A stretch of DNA of 64,000 nt from Guyanagaster necrorhizus. Lineage: Eukaryota; Basidiomycota; Agaricomycetes; Agaricales; Physalacriaceae. Made by a program: the position numbers and the translations under genes. This document shows positions 54,494 to 64,000 of the stretch, in pieces. Each line of letters begins with the position of its first letter. Positions within the stretch are counted from its first letter, which is position 1. The stretch spans positions 186,001-250,000 of the forward strand of contig NW_025064918.1 in NCBI RefSeq assembly GCF_019112545.1, read 5' to 3'. The notes under the pieces are model-generated. The model ran no database searches. It saw only the letters and a program-made list of their open reading frames with translations, and was not told the DNA's origin.

Positions 54494-57400
54494 ATGGATG
54501 CCAATCCATTACCGCCTGGGCCATTTGACACTACTAAGAATTCCAGCATATCCATACAATCCTTCGAAATGTCACATCAGACCTCTCCCTCCATGACATC
54601 CCTGCCTCTGTCTGAAACTCCATCCAACACCCCAAAGAAACAGAAGATGAGCCTGGGAGCTTGACTGAAAGGTGTTTTAGGGAAGAGAAGGAGCAGCAGC
54701 AGCAATACGAGTACCCCCCAAGACCCCTGTTGGCAATCATCCAAGACCCTGGAAACCCTTGGGCTACAGAGTTTTGACAAACCCGACCCAACACCCCCAT
54801 TCCCTCCCCTGAGCGCAGCGTCACTGCGTCAAGAACAACCATCGCCCAGTCTGGAATTGGGCGCTGGGCTAGAGACTCCCTGGATGCCATTCAGATGGCT
54901 CCAGGCATCAGAAGTACCACAAGGAGCAGTGGAAGGGGAACAAGAGTCAGTAGTCCCGACCTCTTCTTTGATGACACCAACAGAGATGAGGTCTGATACT
55001 GGCAAGCAGCATCAAGAGCAGCCAGTAGACTGGAACAAGAATGAGGAGGAGCCTCATGCCTATCAAGGTGTGATGCAGTGGTATCAAACCCAATATGGCC
55101 AACCTCCTGATCCCTCACTCAGTTCCTCAAGGGACAAACAGAGGCTGACCGCCAGGCCAGCTGTCAGCATACCCCTGATGGGCAGTACCTCCTGAACTGA
55201 TATAACAATACCCTGGTCAGCACTGCCGACTCTCCGTTCTGGGAATGAGCCACTCCTGCCAGTGAGCCTGACCCTTGGACCAGGCCAACTGCCAGAGTTG
55301 TCCATGCTGATGACTACCACTGTAGGGAGCCAGCACTCCTCAACAATGACTGCCCATTATCATATGAGACAGACACCATTGCTGAAACTGATGATATCCC
55401 CATCCGGGGAGATAGGACACCATCAAACCAAGGAACAATCGGGGGTGATGATGAGCATATTGACCCCACTGGAGACCTTAAAAGGGTCCTCGATGGGCCA
55501 ATCACCACCCTCTTCCTTCACTCCCGGTTCTATAGAAACTTCTGCTCATATTATAGAGCAGTGGTGCTGCCAGCAGAAGGAGAAGAGGAGCAGCCCAACT
55601 GGGAGCCTACTCCTCCTCGACCCAGACCTGACAACACCGAGTCAAGTACTCAGCCCCAGCCCACTCGCTCTGAAAACCTTCAGCCAGCAAGACAGTTCCC
55701 TCCTCAAGGGGACCACTGACAAGGGAGCCAAAGGGGATGATGAGGCTGAGGAGGAGGATCAAGGCAGCCAAATGGTGGACCCCATCCTTGAGTGGAGAAG
55801 TATTGTCAGCATAACCACATGCCAAGAATAGGAGAAGAGATGACAAGAATGAGAGGCATGAGAAGAAGAATTTATTTGGCTATACCAGGAGCAGATAGCC
55901 GAATTATGGAAGGATGATTGCTGGCTATGATTGTCCCTAGGGCGAAGGTATACCACTGCTGATCCCATCAAGCAGGAGGAGATTTTACAGTATGCTGCAA
56001 CTGAGCATACTATTTTTAATTTCAATTGGCAGTTTTTACATTATCAGATGATGGTGATGCTACCATATTGATCAAGGTTCAGCAAATGGGAGGCACTGAT
56101 GCCATGGACCCCAAGCATGATGCTGCCCAAGATGGCAGACATAGCATCCTCAATTCGAATGGCGACATCAAGATATTCGCTCACCATATCAGCCATCCAC
56201 AGCATGGCATCTTGGCTAACCCAGTCCTATGGACAGCTGAGAACTTATCACCCAAATCTCTGGACTAGCACAGGAAGCTGGCTACTGAAAGGACAGCCAC
56301 CACCCAATGAAGCCACTGGATCGGTTCCTACCAATTCAAAGACGGATGACCCCAAAGCGACAGCACAGGGGTGAACCATCAAAGATGGGCGAATTATCTG
56401 AAAGAAAGGGCTGCCAACTCCAAGAAGTCCTGTCGCCAATGATGAGTCCCTACACTCCTTTCCAGGGCCCCCGATGGATTGGGCTGGTTTCTCTGGGGGG
56501 AAACCCCCGAATCTGATGTCGCCTCTTGATCTGAAGACGCATATATTGAATGTCAGACTGACACTAGGGTGGGAGCCCCTCCCTTTCAAAGGGGCTTCAG
56601 ATGATATTGACTGCTTCCTTATGGACTGTGACCAATACTTCCAGGTGTTTGCCTCATACTTCCTTCATGACATGTATAAGGTAAACTACGCCACCACCTA
56701 CTTTGAAGACAAGGCAAAAGTATGGTGGGTACTACTGGCCCTGAACTTCTGGTCGACTACCTGACAACACCACTGGTATCCCATCTGAGCAGTACTAAAG
56801 CAGATGATCTGCGACAAGTTCATGGACCCTGTGGTACGAGAAGTCCACAGGTTGAAGATGAAAGAATACAAGATGGGCAACAAGACAGTGCTGGACTATT
56901 TTGACAAATTAGAGTGACTCGGGAAACTCACTGGAATCTGAGAAGATGTAGCTGACTCAAGATGAATGGTCGAGTATATGAAGTGGGGAGTGCTGCCTCA
57001 TTATCTAAAGACCATTTTAGATCTCAGCCATAGTGTTCCAGTCGGCTATAATGACTGGAAGGCATGAATCGTCCTAATGTGGCAGGAGCGACAATGACAG
57101 AAGGCGGAGGCAGCAAACCTATGGGACCAGCACAGGTACCAGGGACAGGGCTTGAAGCCCTTAACCTCTCATGCGACCACATCTGTCAGGCTCAGTGGCT
57201 CAGCTGTAACTTCCCAGAATGATGGGAAGCAAACTGGTAAGGGCCCAAGTACCAGAACAGGTAAGCAGATTGATGTGGATCACTTCAAGAAGGAGGAGAA
57301 GTGCTTCAATTATGGCTGACTGGGCCACATGGCATGAAATTGCCCAGAGAAGAAGAACAAGTGCACACAGGAGGATATCAGGGCATAAATCACTGAATTA

Positions 57401-60400
57401 ACAAAGGAAGAACAGGACCTCAGAGATGATGATAAACCTGAGGAGGTAAAAGATAGGGCTGAGCAGTAGGCGATTTGACTGCCTTGGCCAAGGACAAGAG
57501 TAATGGGTCACATTCTGCTGGACAGACTGACATTTTATCTTCTGTAGAACCATCTCCCATGACTAAATTATGCATGCATTCGAATATACCTGACCCTATT
57601 ACTCAGAACCCAGAATTGCCTAAGGAACCGACTTCTACAACTCAAGCGCTGATGAAGGGCCGAAGAGGGGCAGAGAGCCCCAAAGGTGTGTCATCATTAA
57701 AAGTTCATCAAACTAAAAATATAAAACAGACTCAACTGCCTTCAGGCTGAACAGGGGCAGAGGGCCTCACAACATGGCTCAAACCATTCGATACCAAATG
57801 GACTTGGCGAGCCATAAAAGATGCCAAGGATGAAGCAGTGGCAAAAGCCATGCTCAAAAATTGGGTTCACAAATCCTGAGCCAAAGAAGTAATTGATGAT
57901 ATGATCACTGGGATGCAAGCTGCAGAACGATGCCTAGCTTTGGAATGGCTGGATAAATTACATGGACCACAGAAATTCATCCGACAAGCCAAATCTCCAG
58001 GAAAAGACTTAATAGCCAGTGTATGGATTGAAATGCTAACATCCTGATCAACCCATGCAGTCACCACTCTAATTGACAGTGGCTGCATGGGGAGTAGCAT
58101 TAACCAAGCTTTCGTCACAAAGCATCAATTGCCCACTCAGGCAACAGCGGCACCTATCCCAGTTTACAATGCAGATGGGACAAAAAACCAAGTCAGATCG
58201 ATTACCAAATATGTAGAGCTTAGACTCACCATTGGCGATCATTCGGAACAGATTGATTTAGCAGTAACTAATCTCGGAACAAAAGACATATTCCTTGGTC
58301 ATGACTGGCTGATCAGGCACAATCCACTGATCAATTGGAAGACCAGACGAATCATTTTCACTTGGTGTCAATGCTGGAAAATTCCATTTGAACTACCAGA
58401 TGAAGATCCCAAAGATCGATGGAATGAGGAAATAGAAGACAGTGAAACCATTCTCGCTGTCGATCTCCAAAGGGCCATTAGCATTCGGGCAGTACACCAT
58501 GCTAATAACCTAGCAGCAAAAGCTAATGCCAGAAAAGGGGAAAGGACATTCGAAGAAATGGTACCAGAATGGGCACGTGACTATCGGGATTTATTTGAAA
58601 AAGAGAGTTTCGATGAACTACCTAATGCGAAATCCTGGGACCATGCCATCGAATTAACCCCTAACACTAACACCAATCTGGATTGCAAATGCTATCTGCT
58701 AGGCAATAACGAACAACAAGAACTAGACAAGTTCCTTGAGGAAAACTTATCCAGTGGAAGGATCCAGCCATCAAAGTCACCGATGGTGTCCCCCTTCTTT
58801 TTCGTCAAAAAGAAGGATGGGAAACTTCAACCAGTACAGGATTATCGGAAGCTCAACGAAATGACAATCAAAAATCATTATCCGCTTCCATTGATTTTGG
58901 AGTTGATAGACAAACTCTGAGGCACCAAATACTACACCAAACTGGATGTTCAGTGGGGATACAACAACATATGTATCAAGGAGGACAATGAGTGGAAGGC
59001 TGCTTTTCGGACAAACTGTGGTTTATTCGAACCGATAGTTATGTTCTTCAGACTGACTAACTCACCAGCCACCTTCCAGTGGATGATGAATGATATCTTC
59101 AAAGATCTTATTGCCACAGGGAAGGTGACAATCTATTTGGACAACATACTCATTATGTTCAAAATCAAGAAAGAACACCGAAGGATAGTACATCAGGTGC
59201 TATCCTTGATGAGGAAGCATTGACTCTTCCTCAAGGCTGAAAAATGTGAATTCAAGGTATTGGAAATAGAATACCTTGGAGTCATTATCAGTGAAGGAAG
59301 CATTAGGATGAATCCTATCAAGATCACAGGAGTAACCGAATGGCCGGAACCAACCAAGAAGAAGGAACTACAATCATTTTTTAGATTCACCAACTTCTAC
59401 CAGCAGTTCATCTGGAACTACAGCAGAATAGTGTGACCCATGATACAATTAACCAGAAATTCCCCATAGAACTGGAGAATTTCCCAATGGGCAGCATTCA
59501 ATGACCTTAAACGCTGACTAGCCAAAGACATCATCCTGGCAATTCCTAGTCAAGATGGAAAGTTCTGGGTGGAAGCAGACTCTAGTGAAGGCACAATCGG
59601 AGCCATGCTGTCACAGGAACAAGATAATAAATGGCAACCAGTCACCTTCATGTCAAAGGCACTCACTACCATGGAGTGCAACTATGAAATCTACAACAAG
59701 AAACTCCTCACTATAATGCTTGCCCTTGCCGAATGGCGGCATTATCTCATTGGAGTGACCCAGACCTTCAAGATCTGGACAGACCATCAGAATCTCCGAT
59801 ACTTCTGACAACCCCAAAAGCTTAATTGCAGACAAGCCAGATGGGTCACAGAATTATCAGAGTACAAGTATACACTCCATCACAAAGCCGGAGTAGCAAA
59901 CAAGAAGGCTGACTTCCTCAGCTGCAGGGTGGATCATAACCAAGAAGAAGATGATAATAAGGAGGTCGTATTATTATGACCAGAACACTTCTGAGCAATG
60001 ATCATGCCAATGGAAGAAGAGATGCATGAATGCATCAAGAGTGCCACCTGGGATTCCCATAAATGGGATCAAAGAATCACCCCATCATTCAACCATGAGC
60101 ATGGGCTAAAGAAAGAAGGGGGATTGATCTGTTATAATGAATGAATCTACATCTCAAGGGATCAAAGACTGCGGGGTGACATCATCACCACATGTCATGA
60201 TCACATGACCACTGGACACTCCAGGATCATGAAAACCAAGGAGTTAGTCTTGAGGGAATATTGGTGGCCAAAAATAGACCATGATATCACCCAATATATC
60301 AAGGCTTATGAGGTCTGCCAATAAGGCAAGACTTCAACACAATCCAGAGCAGCCCCCCTTCACCCAAATGAGGTTCCTTTGTCACTATAGACCCACATTT

Positions 60401-61752
60401 CGGTGGATATGATAACCAGACTTCCTGAAAGTGACAGCTATGATGCAATCATTGTCATAGTCGATCACTTCTCAAAGGCGATCATTCCGATTGCCTGTTC
60501 AACAGAGTTGACATCTGAAGGATGGGCAAAAATACTATGAGACGAGGTTTATGCAAAGTATGGCATGCTCCAGATAGTGATTTCAGACAGGGGACCATAA
60601 TTCATCTCCAAATTCTTGGATGATTTGTACCAACTCCTCAATATCAAAAGGAATGCTTCCATGGCATACCATCCACAGACAGATGGCCAAACGGAACGGG
60701 CCAACCAAGAAATAGAAAAGTACCTAAGACTTTTCATCAACTATTGACAAGACAATTGGATGGAATGGCTAGCACTAGCAGCATTCCAACACAACAACAG
60801 GATTCACTCCACAACAGGTAAAACCCCATTCTTTGTGAACTATGGGCAGAATCCACCAGTGGCAGAAACAGGACGGGCCCATACAACAACATCAGCATCA
60901 AAGGATTTTGCAACTTCAATGGCGAAAATCCATGAGGAGACCAAAACAGCCCTGGAAAAAGCTGCTGCAACAATGAAAAAGCAGTATGACAAGCACTGAT
61001 GGGCAGCACATGAATATTCAATCAATGACAAGGTCTGGTTGGATACTATGAACCTTCACCTGCCAAGGCCAAAACAGAAACTGGCAGACAAACAAATGGG
61101 TCTATTCAAAGTCATTGCCAAAATTGGCAAAGCCACATATAAATTGCAACTTCCAATGATCTGGAGGATCCATAATGTTTTCAATGAAATATTACTAACT
61201 CCATACATGGCGCCAGCCTTCCCAAACCAAGAAAAACCACCTCCACCACCAGCAGAACTCATCGACGATGAAGAACACTACAAAATCAATGAAGTGCTTA
61301 ACCACAAAACCTGAAAGATTAAAGCATGAGGCAGAGACATGAAAACAACAGTTGACTATTTAGTCAGCTGGAAGAGATATGGACCAGAATCAAACCAATG
61401 GGTCAATGAAAAGCACATGAATGTGGAAGATGCGATTCGAGACTATGAACACAGGATCAACAAATTGGATGTGAAGAGGATCATATTCAATATTATATCT
61501 GCAGAACAATGGTCAGTGACAACAGGAAGGGATGTTATATCTAGCCAGATATACATCAACCAACCTGCTGACAGCAGAGGACATGTTACAGAGGATGATG
61601 AAGATGACCCTGTGATAGATGAGCCAGAAATGGTGGGGACATACAGCAAAAAGCAATGTGCCACCCCTTTGACTCATTTGAAGCCTGCCAGTGAGAGGCT
61701 GAGAGGTCCAGCAGATCAGCCACCTCCTTCTGGCAAGGAAGACTTACCCTAA
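54494..61752 (+). pseudogene. Gypsy-2 gag-pol, inactivated
   Basis: Starts MDANPLPPGPFDTTKNSSIS at 54494. The capsid-like part (about 56520-57100) includes HILNVRLTLGWEPLPFKGAS. A zinc knuckle at about 57300 has one Cys replaced by Tyr and a stop. Protease has LIDSGCMGSSINQAFV (about 58068-58115). Reverse transcriptase has VKKKDGKLQPVQDYRKLNEM, but the catalytic YLDD reads YLDN (about 59136). RNase H has WVEADSSEGTIGAMLSQEQ, integrase has IVDHFSKAIIP and AYHPQTDGQTERANQEIEKY, and the chromodomain has VDYLVSWKRYGPESNQW. Many in-frame stops, mostly TGA at Arg or Trp positions, break it; the longest open block is 58087-58920. Confidence 0.9.
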
Positions 61753-61775
61753 CTTAACCATCAGGACGATGGTCT

Positions 61776-61789
61776 TAAGGAGGGGGTAA
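61776..61789 (+). other. Polypurine tract of Gypsy-2
   Basis: AAGGAGGGGGTAA immediately before the 3' LTR, the usual primer for plus-strand synthesis. The same tract with one change precedes the Gypsy-1 3' LTR. Confidence 0.8.
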
Positions 61790-62308
61790 TGTTATGATTT
61801 TCTCTATTTTCTTTTCTTTTTCCTCAGAAATAACCCCTATCTCTGCTTAGTCAGGGTGCTTAGGCTAGCGCTTAGGACTGTGGGAACGCTTAGCTCAGCA
61901 ACCCAGTCAGTCCTCATCTTATCATGCTGCTGTGTGCTGTGAAGAGAGAGACAATACTCCTTTTGTTCTTCAACTGTGGCACAGCAGTAACAGCACAACA
62001 GCAAGACAACAGCCTTTGTGGAGAGCCTGGCAACAGCAGGGGTAACAGCTCTACAGCAGAACAATATCTTTTGTGAACATTTATTTATAGCATGATAACA
62101 GAACAGTATTTAAGTAGCATAGCTCTCACTGTAATACCTCAGCTTCAAGCTAAAGTTTATTCTCTACCATCCTATCTTGAGTGACTTGCAAATGCCTTGA
62201 CCACACACCTCTGTTAACACATCAGTGAACTCAGTCAGTCTAACCTGAAGTGTGAGGTTCTGAACTGTTTATCACGTGTTAATAGCCACATGGAGTTTGG
62301 GCTTAACA
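61790..62308 (+). repeat. 3' LTR of Gypsy-2
   Basis: TGTTATGATTTTC..GGGCTTAACA, 519 bp, colinear with the 5' LTR and followed by CTTTG. Confidence 0.92.
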
Positions 62309-62634
62309 CTTTGTGACTCATAAATCCATCATGTTGGTTATCTCTAGATGCTGAATTTGGTGAATGCACTTTATTTTGTGCCCACTTGCCTAATCACCTC
62401 CTGCCACTTGGCTTCCATCTTTATCCAGGCACTAACTAGTGGCTGTTTGATTTTAAGGTGTAGATATTTGGCATTAAAATGTCTTGCTGTCTTGGATTGA
62501 TTTTCTCTATTAGCATGATACCAGTCAAGGATTTCAATGCACTGCTGCATGGTTGCAAGCTTTCTAAGCTGCTTGCTCATAGATGCTTCTTTTTCTTTTT
62601 GCCTTGTGCTTTTCCAGTGCTGTATGTGAACCAA
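62309..62634 (-). pseudogene. Pogo/Tigger-type transposase, N-terminal part
   Basis: The minus strand reads CIEILDWYHANRENQSKTAR, then HLKIKQPLVSAWIKMEAKWQ, the N-terminal helix-turn-helix of fungal pogo transposases. After a stop and decay it reads MMDL, stop, VTK at the Gypsy-2 junction; dropping one copy of CTTTG continues directly into KAIADGLLLTDEVL at 53801. The stop is TGA where Trp is expected. The start is uncertain (62634 or the Met at about 62580). Confidence 0.83.
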
Positions 62635-62797
62635 TCAACAGATAATGCTCAGCTGTGAGAGCATGGCTTTTTCCTCTTTGTCAATGGCTTTTTAAAAATT
62701 TTTATCACTCTCAAGTCAATCATATGCATATCTCTAGTTTGTATCCCAATTCTTGAAAGCAGTGCTGACTCAAGCTTCTCAATGACAATGTCCTCAT

Positions 62798-63060
62798 TGT
62801 TAGACCTGCTTAGCATGTGACTAGAACACATGATAAACTAGCATTGTATTGAGTTTGTACAGTTATGCTAGAGTCCACTTATTGTGTGATCTGATTTGAT
62901 GCATTAAGGCCTAAGACAAGATAGACTCAAGAAGAGGAGAACAATAGAGATAAACTTCAGCTTGAAGCTGGAGTACTACAGCAAGAGCTATCCTACTTAT
63001 ATACATTTTACAAAAGATAAATATAATCCTCTGCTTGTTATGCATTTCTACACTATGATG
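62798..63060 (-). mobile_element. Fragment of a Gypsy-1-type LTR, reverse orientation
   Basis: Starts TGTTAGACCTGCTTAGCATG and shares long stretches (ACACATGATAAACTAG, TGCTAGAGTCCACT, AGAGCTATCCTACTTATATA) with the reverse complement of 37377-37834. Similarity fades after about 63060, so the far end is not defined. Confidence 0.7.
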
Positions 63061-63420
63061 TCATAGTTGTCTGGTCATTAAGGATGGGACAATGGGGTAT
63101 TATCCATTGATGAGGCATCCATCACACATTAAAGAATAATAGCAGAAGCTGTCTATTGTAGTCAAGTAACCCATAATTGATAAGCCGTTGCAGAATGACA
63201 CAAGTACCTGATGTCAACCTTAGATAAGCATAGCCAGTTTTGTTCTGAGTTGACAGTCAATCACCCTTAAGTAATTGACCATCATACTCAGCCTGGCTGT
63301 TATTCACTATGCAAAATAACCTGCTTGCAACAGATTATAGGCCCTGCATTTTGAGACCTATTTTGAGTTTTTTTATCTTCATGTTTTGCTTGTGCCCTGC
63401 TATCTCTCTATCAGTCACTT
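63061..63420. other. CpG-poor DNA, unassigned
   Basis: Between the LTR fragment and the copia gag. No coding family was recognised. Confidence 0.4.
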
Positions 63421-63429
63421 CACTACTGC

Positions 63430-64000
63430 AATGATATCACCACATACATCATGCCATTCTTTGACACAATCAAAAAGGGCTTCAACAACCTAAATGCCTC
63501 CAATTATGGTGAGTGAAAAGAAAACATGTCAGCCCTACTCAAAACTCACCACAAGTGTCTTATCACCATTGGCTGTGACTCTGAACCAGAGTTTGCAGAC
63601 CCTGAGAAGCCAACATACCAGGAGAAGAAAGACTGGAAGGACTAGAAGGAGACTCAGATATTGGCTGCTGGCATGATCTATCTCTGCCTTGATGATCCAG
63701 AGAGGATGTGAGACACATTAAAGGTACACCATCAGCAAAGAAAACTGGCAACTTGACTTGTAGCTTATAACAGCCTCTTCAATCTCAAGAAGGAGACTGC
63801 TAGCCAAGCAAGTACTGATTTATTATCACCTGCTGTATCTCATTGGAATACTGATACAGGCACTTCTTGTCATATGACCTCTCACCAACAATGGTTCTGA
63901 CTCTATGCTCTACATGTCATTCTCATTTGTCTTGCAAACAATTCAGTCATCTACTTAGCAGGGATTGAGTCAGTAGTACTAGAGCCAGAGATTCAGAGGG
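63430..64000 (+). mobile_element. Ty1/copia gag-protease relic, continuing beyond the window
   Basis: Gag-like LNASNYGE, stop, KENMSALLKT (about 63492-63545), then KDWKD and AAGMIYLCLDDPERM. The protease block HWNTDTGTSCHMTSHQQWF (about 63842-63898) is followed by LANNSVIYLAGIESVVLEPE, the copia DTGxSxHM signature. Stops fall at Trp or Arg positions as TGA or TAG. The rest of pol lies outside the window. Confidence 0.8.

Larger units (their letters stand above)
53807..62308 (+). mobile_element. Gypsy-2: structurally complete Ty3/gypsy retrotransposon
   Basis: 8,502 bp with two 519-bp LTRs and a perfect 5-bp target duplication CTTTG (53802-53806 and 62309-62313). Domain order is gag, zinc knuckle, protease, reverse transcriptase, RNase H, integrase, chromodomain, the Ty3/gypsy (chromovirus-like) order. 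The LTRs differ by roughly 14 substitutions by eye, all transitions. It inserted into the pogo transposase gene. A polypurine tract is present. A tRNA primer site could not be identified after the 5' LTR (ATTAGCTCGAAG). Confidence 0.93.

Overview
The window reads as nuclear DNA of a filamentous basidiomycete, most likely an Agaricomycete. The conserved genes are split by many 45-65 bp introns with GT..AG ends, genes lie on both strands with short spacers, and the repeats are Ty3/gypsy, Ty1/copia and pogo-type elements. The species cannot be named from the sequence alone.

Left block, 1-28,600, is ordinary gene-rich DNA. In order it holds a MOV10/SDE3-type RNA helicase (-), proteasome ATPase Rpt6 (-), a two-exon protein of unknown function (-), CTP synthase (+), nucleoporin Seh1 (+), an NADP-type glutamate dehydrogenase (-), an F-box-like protein (+), a D-2-hydroxyacid dehydrogenase of the glyoxylate/hydroxypyruvate reductase type (-) and, divergent from it, the ribosome quality-control E3 ligase listerin (+). 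These are housekeeping genes with no evident joint pathway.

Middle block, 28,600-38,740, is a nested transposon island in which CpG is almost absent. It contains a solo copia LTR, a gypsy pol relic (Gypsy-1) broken by a reverse-strand solo LTR, a second solo LTR, and two full copies of an unclassified 1,757-bp TG..CA repeat (here R1757) in opposite orientation. The two R1757 copies are almost identical over their interior. The CpG loss runs about 0.9 kb past the last LTR into a host gene duplicate and then stops.

Accessory block, 37,835-52,250, holds three copies of a DUF7770-like gene (two apparently intact, one truncated and mutated), two copies of a decayed unknown gene, two decayed aminoglycoside-phosphotransferase-like kinases, an intact secreted endonuclease/exonuclease/phosphatase-fold protein, and a small coiled-coil gene.

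Right block, 52,800-64,000, is a second transposon island. A pogo-type transposase is split by a structurally complete but mutated gypsy element (Gypsy-2; 519-bp LTRs, CTTTG target duplication). A fragmentary LTR and the start of a copia gag-pro region follow and run off the window. Most premature stops I read in Gypsy-2 are TGA, as expected from deamination of methylated CpG or a RIP-like process.
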